Positions 34,198 through 41,946 of a stretch of 64,000 nucleotides of DNA are shown here, piece after piece. The DNA is taken from contig JAXLVN010000004.1 of the NCBI GenBank assembly GCA_046328995.1, forward strand, positions 124,001 through 188,000, in the 5' to 3' direction. Every line of letters starts with the position of its first letter. Positions within the stretch are counted from its first letter, which is position 1. The notes below the pieces were generated by a model. The model saw only the letters and a program-made list of their open reading frames with translations. It made no database searches and was not told the origin of the DNA. The stretch comes from JADJXV01 sp046328995. Lineage in GTDB: Bacteria; Bacteroidota; Ignavibacteria; Kapaibacteriales; UBA961. Both the position numbers and the translations under genes were made by a program.

Positions 34198-35592
34198 ATG
34201 AACATCTGCTTTATTCTCATCATGGCGCTCGTTGGCGGCGCAAGCTGTATGGCACAAACTACTGTTGGATTACTCGAGTATGAGCGCGGTCACCAAGAGG
34301 GCTATGTGCTCCTTGCGGCGCGCGCGCATCCGATGACGTATCTTATCGACAAGTGCGGGCGGGCGGTGCATTCGTGGAATACGACCTATAAGCCGGGACA
34401 AACGATGTACTTACTGCCGTCGGGGTCGCTCCTGCGAACGGGGAATGTCGTGAGCGCGGCATTCAACAAAGAACCCGGTTGCGGTGGAATTATTGAGCGC
34501 TATGATTGGGACAGCAAGGTCGAATGGTCGTATTCACTATCGGATGCTACCCAATGCCAGCATCACGACGTCGTGCCACTGCCGAATGGCAATATTCTGG
34601 CGATTGTATGGGAGAAAAAGTCGGTAGCAGAGGCAATTGCCGCCGGACGTGATACATCGCTCAATTCATCCGAAGTATGGAGCGAAAAAATCGTCGAGAT
34701 TCAGCCGAATGGAGCATCCGGCGACATCGTCTGGGAATGGAAATTATGGGATCATCTCGTGCAGGATTTTGATCGAACGAAGGCGAATTATGGTTCGGTC
34801 GCGGACCATCCCGAGCTCGTGAATATCAATTACATCTCCAACAAAGATAAGCACAGCCCCGTGTGGATTAAAATGAACTCGATTGCCTATAATGCCAAGC
34901 TTGACCAAATTGTTGTAAGCGCTCATCAATTCAGTGAATTTTGGGTAATTGACCATAGCACTAAGCGCGCTGAAACCGCTACGCATTCCGGCGGGAAATA
35001 TGGCAAAGGCGGCGATATACTCTACAGGTGGGGTAATCCTATGGCATACAATCGCGGCACGCAGGCAGATCGCCGCCTCTTCGAACAGCACAGTGTACAT
35101 TGGATTGAAACCGGAAAATATGCAGGGAAAATCGCGGTGTTTAATAATGGCGTCGGCCGCTACGACGGCGCGAAATTCTCGGCGATTGAAATAGTCGCTC
35201 CGGCGATGGATAAGAAAGGAATGTATCCGCTTCAGGCAGGTAAAGCATTTGCCCCAACGAATGCCGAGTGGAGCTACTCCGATACTCGCCCGGGCAATGT
35301 ATTCTTCTCCACCAATGGCGGTGGTACGGACTTCCTACCCAATGGAAATATCATGATATGTACAGGAGTCGGCGGCACGATGTTTGAAATTACACCTGCT
35401 AAAAAAATCGTCTGGAAATACAAGAGCCCGATTACAGCAGCAGGCCCTGCTGTGCAGGGCGAGAGCATAGCGGCCAATGATGTATTTCGCTCGGTGTTTT
35501 ATCTGAAAAATTATCCGGGACTCAAAGGACGCAAATTAGACAGTGGTGAGCCGATTGAGCTGAATCCTTTGCCGGGGAAGTGTGATAAGTGA
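34198..35592 (+). CDS. Exported arylsulfotransferase (ASST)-like protein
   Basis: 464 residues. Signal peptide MNICFILIMALVGGASCMAQ, possibly a lipoprotein-like Cys at 17 but without a good lipobox. The mature chain has six-bladed propeller signatures of the bacterial ASST family: YLIDKCGRAVHSW, TMYLLPSGSLLRTGN, CQHHDVVPLPNGNILAIVWE, IVWEWKLWDHLVQD and a WI(E)TGKYAGK region. The paired H-H-D in QHHDVVPLPNGN corresponds to the His region near the active centre of ASSTs. It has no T9SS sorting domain, unlike the other large exported proteins here. True sulfotransferase activity is not certain; many members are uncharacterised. Confidence 0.82.
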   Translation: MNICFILIMALVGGASCMAQTTVGLLEYERGHQEGYVLLAARAHPMTYLIDKCGRAVHSWNTTYKPGQTMYLLPSGSLLRTGNVVSAAFNKEPGCGGIIERYDWDSKVEWSYSLSDATQCQHHDVVPLPNGNILAIVWEKKSVAEAIAAGRDTSLNSSEVWSEKIVEIQPNGASGDIVWEWKLWDHLVQDFDRTKANYGSVADHPELVNINYISNKDKHSPVWIKMNSIAYNAKLDQIVVSAHQFSEFWVIDHSTKRAETATHSGGKYGKGGDILYRWGNPMAYNRGTQADRRLFEQHSVHWIETGKYAGKIAVFNNGVGRYDGAKFSAIEIVAPAMDKKGMYPLQAGKAFAPTNAEWSYSDTRPGNVFFSTNGGGTDFLPNGNIMICTGVGGTMFEITPAKKIVWKYKSPITAAGPAVQGESIAANDVFRSVFYLKNYPGLKGRKLDSGEPIELNPLPGKCDK

Positions 35593-35597
35593 GTTTT

Positions 35598-35648
35598 TTA
35601 GTCGTAAGTCTGTAAGTCGTAAGTCTATAAGTCGTAAGTCTGTAAGTC
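35598..35648. repeat. AGTCGTAAGT tandem repeat
   Basis: TTAGTCGTAAGTCTGTAAGT-type unit of about 19-20 bases, about two and a half copies, reverse complement of the ACTTACGACT words at 24427-24575. Confidence 0.85.
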
Positions 35649-35660
35649 AAACAAAAAAAA

Positions 35661-35708
35661 GAGCCATCGGCTCGACCAAAATTGTAGGGCTGGACTTCAG
35701 TCCAGTCC
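35661..35708. repeat. 48-bp palindromic repeat (GAGCC..GGCTC plus GGCTGGACTTCAGTCCAG)
   Basis: GAGCCATCGGCTCGACCAAA followed by ATTGTAGGGCTGGACTTCAG and TCCAGTCC. The second copy at 43720-43767 is also 48 bases; GGACTTCAGTCC there becomes GGATTTCAATCC, preserving the hairpin. Confidence 0.85.
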
Positions 35709-35722
35709 GTAAGTAGATTTTT

Positions 35723-35788
35723 GTAGGGGCGTGTCTTGTACCCGCCCTTGGCGTTTTGGTGGGGCGAATTGCATTCGCCCTTTTTTAT
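35723..35788. repeat. REPIN-like palindrome acting as terminator
   Basis: Left half GTAGGGGCGTGTCTTGTACC CGCCC is degenerate; right half GGGGCGAATTGCATTCGCCC (35761-35780) is perfect and runs straight into TTTTTTATTT. It therefore has the form of a rho-independent terminator for the plus-strand ASST-like gene. The minus-strand SBBP gene ends at 35785, within the T tract. Confidence 0.8.
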
Positions 35789-37206
35789 TTCTTCGGTGCT
35801 TGGTTGAGCATTTTCGCGACAAAACCGTCGTGTTCGCCTTTGGTTTTGACGATATTACCATCGATATCGACGCTTGGACTATTGAATCTGCCGCTGAGGC
35901 AGATGGTATTATTGGGGTCGAGCGTAATGCCACTCGCATCATCAAATATTCCGCCGCCTAATTTTCGCGCCCAGGTTACTGCGCCATCGGCGGTGTATTT
36001 TGCGAGATAGATATCATTATGCACGTAGCTTGCCGCTTGCGTGCCGATGAGGGAGATATCGCCGAAGGTGATTTTGTGACTCCCGAAGCCGCCGAAACAG
36101 TAGAGATTACCATCCGAATCGGAGGCGATGGAATTGATGTTGTCGAGTTCGTCGCCGCCGCTGCTTTTGGCCCACAAAAAACTGCCGGCTGAGTCGAATT
36201 TTACAAGGAAAACATCGTAATTACCTTGATTGGCGAAGGTTATATTCTTAAAGCGTAAGACTGGACTCGCAAAAAAACCGCCGACAATCACATTCCCCGA
36301 CGGGTCGGTTGTGACGCAGGTCGCGGCATCGCCGAGCGAACCTCCCATGCTTTTGGCCCAGAGGATTTTGCCGTGTGGGTCAAGTTTCGCCATGAATCCA
36401 TCGCTATTATCCTTGCTCGAATTGGCGAGCACCGTTGCTCCAAGGACAAGTTTCGCACTCCGGAAATCACCGGCGAGGATGATATTCCCCTGATAGTCGG
36501 TGGTAATTGCCGAGCATGATTCGGAGTTTTCTGCGCCTAAGCCCTGCGCCCACAACACCTCTCCTGCCGGCGAATATTTTACTACAAAGCCGTCACGTAA
36601 GCCATTGCTTTTGAGGGTAATTTGACCAACGGTAAGTGTCGGACTCTGGAACCAACCCGTGCAGATACAATTCCCCATGCTATCGGTCGCAATCGCGCGT
36701 CCCTCATCGAATCCTGCTCCTTTGGCGCTTTTTGCCCAAAGTGCGGTGCCGTCGGTGCTGAACTTTGCGATGAAGATTTCCGGACTGCCGGGCTTGCCGC
36801 TATTGGTGAGTTCAATCGTGCCGAGCATGATTTTCGGACTGTAAAATTCGCCAATCACCACGATGTTTCCACTGATATCGACGGCGATGGAGTGAACATT
36901 ATCGGCATTGGCGCCGCCGAAGCTTTTCGTCCACACCAGCGCGCCATCGTGGGAATATTTTGAAATAAAAAAGTCGGATCCTGCCTTCCCGTTGTTGGTA
37001 AGCTGCTTGTCTTCTGCCATCACACTCGCACTCTGAAAATTTCCACCTGCAAATACATTCCCCTGTCGGTCAGTCGCGATACAACTAGTCTCATCGTACA
37101 TATCGCCGCCGATACTTTTGGCCCATGTCGTTGTTGAGGATTGAGAGAAGGAGGGATATTGATAACAGAATAGCAGGAACAGGAAAGGAAGTAGAGTTCG
37201 ATTCAT
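35785..37206 (-). CDS. Exported SBBP beta-propeller protein
   Basis: 473 residues. Signal peptide MNRTLLPFLFLLFCYQYPSFSQ without its last residues counted as mature. The rest is eight SBBP-type blades of about 55 residues: W-A-K-S-I-G-G, D-x-x-G-N-V/I, F-x-x-A/S-P, F-V-x-K-Y-x-x-x-G, matching the N-terminal third of the 2031-6710 protein. It ends GEHDGFVAKMLNQAPKK with no T9SS domain, so it probably remains periplasmic or is exported another way. Propeller of unknown ligand. The 3' end overlaps the T tract of a REP palindrome. Confidence 0.85.
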   Translation of the reverse strand: MNRTLLPFLFLLFCYQYPSFSQSSTTTWAKSIGGDMYDETSCIATDRQGNVFAGGNFQSASVMAEDKQLTNNGKAGSDFFISKYSHDGALVWTKSFGGANADNVHSIAVDISGNIVVIGEFYSPKIMLGTIELTNSGKPGSPEIFIAKFSTDGTALWAKSAKGAGFDEGRAIATDSMGNCICTGWFQSPTLTVGQITLKSNGLRDGFVVKYSPAGEVLWAQGLGAENSESCSAITTDYQGNIILAGDFRSAKLVLGATVLANSSKDNSDGFMAKLDPHGKILWAKSMGGSLGDAATCVTTDPSGNVIVGGFFASPVLRFKNITFANQGNYDVFLVKFDSAGSFLWAKSSGGDELDNINSIASDSDGNLYCFGGFGSHKITFGDISLIGTQAASYVHNDIYLAKYTADGAVTWARKLGGGIFDDASGITLDPNNTICLSGRFNSPSVDIDGNIVKTKGEHDGFVAKMLNQAPKK

Positions 37207-37308
37207 AAATGTAGTACCATGTATTTCATATTTTTTAAAACCAGCAGCGTATATCGCACTTGACTACCGATAGTAGCCAAACCTTACGTGTTTTTGGGGA
37301 ATTTACCG

Positions 37309-37352
37309 AAAAAAAAAGCCGCTTTTTTAAAAGTAAAAAGCGGCTTTTTATT
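37309..37352 (-). terminator. Terminator of rpsD (likely bidirectional)
   Basis: Stem AAAAAGCCGCTTTTT / AAAAAGCGGCTTTTT with T/A tracts on both sides, 17 nt after the rpsD stop at 37369. Also suits the minus strand's downstream side of the SBBP promoter region. Confidence 0.88.
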
Positions 37353-37368
37353 GTGTTTCCGAAGGCGA

Positions 37369-37971
37369 TTAACGAGAGTAAAACTCGATAACGAGCGGTA
37401 CTTCACACACTACGGGCACTTCTTCTCTTGGCGGCAAATATAAATATTTAGCCGAGAAGTCTGCTTTGGAGAGTGCGATATACGGCGGCGCGCCGGCTGT
37501 GCGGATAGATTCCTGAAAGCATTCAAGCTTGCGGCTTGATTCTTTGATCGAAATCGAATCATTTGGCTTGACATTATACGATGCGATATCAACTAATTTA
37601 CCGTTGACGAAAATATGTCCGTGACGGACGTATTGGCGTGCGGCCTGCATCGAGCGTGCAAATCCTGCGCGGAACACAAGGGCATCAAGACGTGACTCCA
37701 AGAGCTGCACGAGGATATCACCGGTATTGCCGGGTGAGTGTGCCGCTTTTTTGAAGTAATTGGTCATCTGACGCTCGTGGATATTATACTGCAAGCGCAA
37801 TTTTTGCTTTTCGAAAAGCTGCTGACCGTAAACGGATAATTTACCACGTTTTTTCGCTCCACCGTGCTGTCCCGGAGGAGACGGTTTTCTGTCCATTACC
37901 TTACGCGCTTTTGGAGTAAGCGCAATTCCCAATTTACGGGAAATTCGGATTTTTGGTCCGGTATAATTCAT
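37369..37971 (-). CDS. rpsD: 30S ribosomal protein S4
   Basis: 200 residues from the ATG at 37971 (MNYTGPKIRISRKLG); a start five codons earlier adds residues foreign to the family. uS4 binds 16S rRNA at its 5' domain early in assembly. Seen: N-terminal S4 domain start GPKIRISRKLGIAL, PGQHG motif, EKQKLRLQYNIHERQMTNYF, and the S4 RNA-binding motif RLDALVFRAGFARSMQAARQ (about 92-111), then VRHGHIFVNGKLVDI. The zinc-binding cysteines of some S4 proteins are absent (C-minus form). It is not in the rpsM-rpsK-rpsD-rpoA operon but alone, with its own strong promoter and terminator. Confidence 0.97.
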   Translation of the reverse strand: MNYTGPKIRISRKLGIALTPKARKVMDRKPSPPGQHGGAKKRGKLSVYGQQLFEKQKLRLQYNIHERQMTNYFKKAAHSPGNTGDILVQLLESRLDALVFRAGFARSMQAARQYVRHGHIFVNGKLVDIASYNVKPNDSISIKESSRKLECFQESIRTAGAPPYIALSKADFSAKYLYLPPREEVPVVCEVPLVIEFYSR

Positions 37972-38071
37972 AAAAGTACCTCGCAAAACAGAAGAATTCT
38001 TCTGTGCAATATGTTGATAAATTTAACCGTATAAAACCGAGATTTTAAACGGTTGGTACAAAAGTAGCCTG

Positions 38072-38102
38072 CAAAAATACGACAATTCGCCAAACTGACA
38101 AA
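38072..38102 (-). promoter_or_regulatory. Strong Bacteroidota-type promoter of rpsD
   Basis: Minus strand: TTTG (38102-38099), 19-nt spacer, TATTTTTG (38079-38072), about 100 nt upstream of the start at 37971. Best match in the window to the TTTG-N19-TAnnTTTG consensus. A second TACTTTTG lies at 38056-38063. Confidence 0.7.
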
Positions 38103-38122
38103 AAACGCCGGCAAAAATCTGC

Positions 38123-38587
38123 TTAACGTCCTTCTAATGCTGCAATTACCGCATCGACATGCCCGGGCACTTTCACCTTCGGAAAGATGTGGGTAATTAC
38201 TCCTTCGGCATCAATAATAAATGTCGTGCGTTCGACACCCATGTACTTCCGGCCGTACATCGATTTCTCAGCCCACACGCCATACGCCTCGCAAATGGAC
38301 TTGTCCTCATCGCTCACAAGCTTGAAATTAAGCGCAAAATCAGCTTTGAACTTATTGTGTTTCTTGACATTATCGGGGCTCACACCGATGACGGTAACGC
38401 CATGGGCTGCTATACGTTCCATATTGTCCCGAAAGTCGCATGCCTGCTGCGTGCAACCGCTGGTATTATCCTTGGGGTAAAAATAGAGCACAACGCGTTG
38501 CCCCTTGAAATTCGAGAGAGTTAGCGAGTCACCACCGTCGGTGCTAGCCGTAAAATCGGGAGCGGGAGTATGAAGTGCGAGAGCCAT
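38123..38587 (-). CDS. bcp: Thioredoxin-dependent peroxiredoxin (BCP/PrxQ)
   Basis: 154 residues. Reduces hydroperoxides using thioredoxin. Catalytic motif NTSGCTQQACDFRD with peroxidatic Cys and, five residues on, the resolving Cys, typical of PrxQ. Upstream P-D-F and the VLYFYPKDNTSG segment, downstream GVSPDNVKKHNKFKADFAL and TTFIIDAEGVI. Length is standard. A TAATTTTG box (38631-38638) lies about 44 nt upstream of the start. Confidence 0.95.
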   Translation of the reverse strand: MALALHTPAPDFTASTDGGDSLTLSNFKGQRVVLYFYPKDNTSGCTQQACDFRDNMERIAAHGVTVIGVSPDNVKKHNKFKADFALNFKLVSDEDKSICEAYGVWAEKSMYGRKYMGVERTTFIIDAEGVITHIFPKVKVPGHVDAVIAALEGR

Positions 38588-38896
38588 GGAGGTTCCTTGA
38601 ATGGATAGATAGAGATTGTAATTGATGCTGCAAAATTACTATTGTTTTGAGGAATGATACTAGCAGTATAAAGAATAGTGATGATGTAGGCAGCGTTGAA
38701 TGAACGTTCATTTTTTCGTTAACTCGGTTGTTTTAATCGGTTGTAAACACATGCCGAACAAAACCAATACTTTAGCTAACGCCCTTATTCTACACCATTT
38801 TCTCCAGCTGAAGCTGGAGTCTATTCAGGAAGATTGTCGCCTTTCGGCATTCAATCTTCTCATTGTGTTTTCCGCTTATCTCCCTGTTACCAAACC
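38588..38896. other. Intergenic region with a TetR-type half operator
   Basis: 309 bases between two minus-strand genes. Contains the bcp -7 box (38631-38638), a GAATGAACGTTCATTT site (38698-38713), a hairpin CTCCAGCTGAAGCTGGAG (38802-38819) and nothing else I recognise. Confidence 0.55.
38698..38713. promoter_or_regulatory. Putative TetR operator 1 (GAATGAACGTTCATTT)
   Basis: 15 of 16 positions match the palindrome GAATGAACGTTCATTC found next to the tetR gene at 40346. It lies downstream of the hydrolase gene and upstream of bcp (110 nt before its start), so it could control bcp. Confidence 0.5.
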
Positions 38897-39766
38897 TCAC
38901 ACCCCCTTCATCCACTCCTCAATCCTCTCCCCCGCATCCTCGCATTCCTCCTGCACGAAATGCCCGCAATTGGGGATTTTCATGGTAGTGCTATTGGTCA
39001 GAAAGCTTTCAAATTTGGCGAGTTCGGTTGGACGAAATGCCGTGTCGTTCATACCCCAGAGCAGGAGTGTCGGGATGCCGGCAATTGCCGCGCGGCGCTG
39101 CCACAAAAAGTCGAACCAAGCACTCGAACCAATGAGCTCTTTCGCCAGCACGGCCGTCGAAATGCGGCTTTGCGGCGTTGGGAACGGACTCAAATACTGC
39201 TGATGTATCTTCTTCGTAAGCTTGGACTTATCATAATACGACATTTTAAGCATCACTCTCGGCGAAAAATTGAGGTGTTTGTAGAGCAATTGCCCGATCG
39301 TGCCACCGAGAATCTTGCTCGCCTGCCGGAAATGCGCATCACCCGAGAGCGACCACATGAAGGTATTCATAATCACCACACGCCGCACATTTTCAGGATG
39401 ACGCAGCGCGTAGCTAAGCCCAATCGGACCGCCAAAGTCATGCACAACAAGCGTGATGTCTTTAAGCCCTAAATCCGTGATAAACTGTTCGAGATTACGG
39501 GCATGTTCCTCGGGAGTGTAGGTGAAATTGTCCGGCTTGTCCGACAGGCCGAATCCCAGATGATCGGGCGCAATACAGCGATACTTCTGCGAGAGCCGAC
39601 TGATTATTTTCCGGTACAGAAACGACCATGTAGGGGTGCCGTGCACCATCACAATTGTCTCGCCCGTGCCCTCATCAATATAGTGCATGTTGCCGGCACG
39701 CAGCGTGTGGAAATGTGGCGTAAAGGGATATTCCTTCGTATCAAGCCACTCTGGAGATGAATTCAT
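38897..39766 (-). CDS. Alpha/beta hydrolase, haloalkane dehalogenase-like
   Basis: 289 residues. HG-x-P oxyanion motif VHGTPTWSFLYR (His42), nucleophile Asp110 in VVHDFGGPIGLSYA, acid Asp in LLWGMNDTAFRP (about 238) and base His in PNCGHFVQEE (about 268). Asp as nucleophile rules out a serine esterase and points to haloalkane dehalogenase or epoxide hydrolase-like enzymes. In dehalogenases the residue after the nucleophile is normally the halide-binding Trp; here it is Phe111, so halide chemistry is uncertain, though Trp47 (TPTW) is present. Three bases after the tetR stop; an operon controlled by that repressor is likely. Confidence 0.82.
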   Translation of the reverse strand: MNSSPEWLDTKEYPFTPHFHTLRAGNMHYIDEGTGETIVMVHGTPTWSFLYRKIISRLSQKYRCIAPDHLGFGLSDKPDNFTYTPEEHARNLEQFITDLGLKDITLVVHDFGGPIGLSYALRHPENVRRVVIMNTFMWSLSGDAHFRQASKILGGTIGQLLYKHLNFSPRVMLKMSYYDKSKLTKKIHQQYLSPFPTPQSRISTAVLAKELIGSSAWFDFLWQRRAAIAGIPTLLLWGMNDTAFRPTELAKFESFLTNSTTMKIPNCGHFVQEECEDAGERIEEWMKGV

Positions 39767-39769
39767 ACA

Positions 39770-40327
39770 TTACCTGTATTTACTTATTAAACATTCAGTT
39801 ATCTCATCGATTGGGAAGCTGCCTTCGGGCGCGAGTACATAATTGGTGCAAATTCCATCGACCATCGAAAAGAGCAAAAACGCTTCAGTTCGGTCAGAAT
39901 GAAGTCCGCGCGGATCAAAAAACGTCGCAAGCGAATCGATAATCTGCACCTGCATTGCGGCAAAATCCTCACCGAGAACCTGCTGCAAAATGGGCTGTCC
40001 GCGCAAACCATAAAACAGCGACCAAAAGCGGCGATTCTCCTTGATACTCGTTACCACATTCGTTAAATATGCTTCGAGCTTTTCGTGCAACTCGGCGTAC
40101 GGGTCAATCGCAATCGTCGCGAGCACTTCCGAAAACCGCGCTTGAATAATCTCGCGAAGCAGCGCTTCTTTTCCCGAAAAATAACGGTAGAGGAGTCCTT
40201 GTGCCACATCCGCGCGCTTGGCAATTGCCGATATAGGCGTGCGGTCATATCCATTCTCTGCAAAGAGTTCGAGCGCCGCATTGACGATTCTGTCACGGCT
40301 GCTGTCTGTTGTTTGTTGTGTTGTCAT
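39770..40327 (-). CDS. TetR-family transcriptional regulator
   Basis: 185 residues. N-terminal HTH: SRDRIVNAALELFAENGYDR, TPISAIAKRADVAQGLLYRYF (about 8-50), the standard TetR three-helix head. The C-terminal ligand-binding domain has long helices and aromatic residues (RFWSLFYGLRGQ). First gene of the tetR-hydrolase operon; a perfect 16-bp palindrome lies 19 bp upstream of its start, so it probably represses itself and the hydrolase. The ligand is unknown; TetR regulators with such TGAATGAACGTTCATTCA-like operators often sense acyl-CoA or lipophilic compounds. Confidence 0.92.
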   Translation of the reverse strand: MTTQQTTDSSRDRIVNAALELFAENGYDRTPISAIAKRADVAQGLLYRYFSGKEALLREIIQARFSEVLATIAIDPYAELHEKLEAYLTNVVTSIKENRRFWSLFYGLRGQPILQQVLGEDFAAMQVQIIDSLATFFDPRGLHSDRTEAFLLFSMVDGICTNYVLAPEGSFPIDEITECLISKYR

Positions 40328-40345
40328 AGTTGTAGTTATATAAGT

Positions 40346-40361
40346 GAATGAACGTTCATTC
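40346..40361. promoter_or_regulatory. Putative TetR operator 2 (perfect palindrome)
   Basis: GAATGAACGTTCATTC, a perfect 16-bp inverted repeat, 19 bp upstream of the tetR start and 138 bp upstream of the divergent coaX start. Confidence 0.8.
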
Positions 40362-40448
40362 GCAAACTTACCATCTATTTTTCATTCCTCCAAATTAATT
40401 TTTTAAATCCCTTCTTCGGGCTACCGATAGATTCAAGAATTTTCTCAC

Positions 40449-40456
40449 TATATTTG
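40449..40456 (+). promoter_or_regulatory. Candidate -7 box for coaX
   Basis: TATATTTG, 43 nt before the chosen coaX start at 40499. TAnnTTTG match; no -33 element found. Confidence 0.4.
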
Positions 40457-40498
40457 GAGTAATTAATTGCAGTGCCACCGATGGGAAGCATACTTACA

Positions 40499-41257
40499 AT
40501 GAGATATGGCGCGATAGACATAGGGAATTCAAGGGTGAAAATTCTGACTGATACCGGCGAGGTGGTGATTGCCGGGTATAGCGAGAATTCCACAGACGAA
40601 CTCCGCAAAGCAATCGAAATGCTCGGACGCACGCATGATTTCAGTAAGTATCGGTGGGGAATGTCGAGTGTAGTGCCGTGGATGAGTGAGGAAATTTTGC
40701 CTGAACTGCTTGGCAATACAACGATTATCCCATCTGTCGAACTCATTGCTAATCAAAGAGTAATTGATGTTTCGAATGTACAGGGCGCAGGTCATGACCG
40801 TATCTTTGGGCTCATCGGCGCGCTCCGGCACAGCAAGCCGCCGCTCATCACGGTTGACTGCGGAACGGCGATCACGATTAATTATCTTGATGGTGATAGA
40901 GTCTTTCAGGGAGGCGCTATCCTGCCCGGACTTTCGACATCGTTACGTGCATTGCATGAGCGCGCGGCGCAGCTTCCTCTGTTGATGCCTCAACATACGG
41001 TAGAAATCACCGGTAAAACCACCGCAGAAGCGATGACCATCGGCAATTATTGGGGCGCTTGCGGTGCGATTACCATGATTGTCGATCGGATACGCCGCGA
41101 AGTGGCGCATAGCGAGGTGATACCGATAGTGATGACCGGCGGTGACCATGCACTGCTGTTGCCCGCGATGAATAGCAGTTATGCTATATCTTTGCCATAT
41201 ATGGTACTTGAGGGGGTACGGGCAGTCGTGCAGACACAGACAGAAAATAATGAATGA
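40499..41257 (+). CDS. coaX: Type III pantothenate kinase
   Basis: 252 residues from the ATG at 40499, just before the first ATPase motif; the frame extends nine codons upstream without family similarity and past the -7 box. First step of CoA synthesis. Motifs: AIDIGNSRVK (phosphate-1), GHDRIFGLIGAL (GxDR substrate motif), TVDCGTAITIN (DxGTA phosphate-2), GAILPGL and PIVMTGGDHALL (adenosine loop). ASKHA-fold kinase that needs a monovalent cation. The gene end overlaps a third TetR-type palindrome (41252-41267), so it may be inside the regulated region. Confidence 0.95.
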   Translation: MRYGAIDIGNSRVKILTDTGEVVIAGYSENSTDELRKAIEMLGRTHDFSKYRWGMSSVVPWMSEEILPELLGNTTIIPSVELIANQRVIDVSNVQGAGHDRIFGLIGALRHSKPPLITVDCGTAITINYLDGDRVFQGGAILPGLSTSLRALHERAAQLPLLMPQHTVEITGKTTAEAMTIGNYWGACGAITMIVDRIRREVAHSEVIPIVMTGGDHALLLPAMNSSYAISLPYMVLEGVRAVVQTQTENNE

Positions 41258-41267
41258 ACGTCCATTC
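41252..41267. promoter_or_regulatory. Putative TetR operator 3 (GAATGAACGTCCATTC)
   Basis: One mismatch to the perfect palindrome. It overlaps the coaX stop and lies 50 bp upstream of the DUF1684 lipoprotein start at 41317. Confidence 0.6.
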
Positions 41268-41316
41268 AACAGAAGAGAGCGTATATAACAGCGAACATTA
41301 TTCAACTGAGAACATT

Positions 41317-41946
41317 ATGAAATATTTACTTTTACTACTTGCCTGCGTGGGATTTTCGGTGGGGTTTGTGTCATGTTCGACCGACGAGCACGCTGAGGAG
41401 GACCTCGTGGAATTCAATTCTTCTGCTATTCAGGCAGCGCGGAAGGAGAAGGATGCGTTTTTCAAATCCGACCCGAAGGCGCCATTGATTCCTGAGCAAC
41501 AGAAGGTATTCAAAGGACTTCGCTATTTCGCACCATCGGAGGAGTTTTTCGTGGATGCGGCATTTGACCAGGCGGAGAAGCCGGATACGATTATCATGCT
41601 GACCTCCAAGTCGAACGACCGCCGCCGCTATCTGCGATATGGTTTTTTTACCTTTACCCTCGGCGATTCGACCTATAAGCTCACGGCATTCAAGCCGCTC
41701 GGAGAGGTGACTTCGGCGCTGTTTGTACCATTTCGCGATGCGACCAATGGCAATTCAACCTACGGCGCGGGGCGCTATCTCGACATCGAGGAAGAGGTCG
41801 GAACTGACGAGTATATTCTTGATTTTAATGCAGCTTACAATCCATACTGTGCCTACAATCATTCCTATAGCTGTCCGCTTGTACCTGCTGAAAATATTTT
41901 GAAAGTGAGTATTAAAGCGGGGGAGAAGAAGTTTGGGGAGGAGTGA
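41317..41946 (+). CDS. DUF1684 lipoprotein
   Basis: 209 residues from the ATG at 41317; the frame opens earlier but would run over the operator. Lipoprotein signal: MKYLLLLLACVGFSVGFVSC, acylated Cys20. The mature domain is DUF1684: GLRYFAPSEEFFVDA, RRRYLRYGFFTFTLGDSTYKL, LFVPFRDATNGNSTYGAGRY, LDFNAAYNPYCAYN and YSCPLVPAENILKVSIKAGEK are all family blocks. Function of DUF1684 is unknown; it is usually a secreted or lipid-anchored protein. Possibly controlled by the TetR palindrome 50 bp upstream. Confidence 0.9.
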   Translation: MKYLLLLLACVGFSVGFVSCSTDEHAEEDLVEFNSSAIQAARKEKDAFFKSDPKAPLIPEQQKVFKGLRYFAPSEEFFVDAAFDQAEKPDTIIMLTSKSNDRRRYLRYGFFTFTLGDSTYKLTAFKPLGEVTSALFVPFRDATNGNSTYGAGRYLDIEEEVGTDEYILDFNAAYNPYCAYNHSYSCPLVPAENILKVSIKAGEKKFGEE

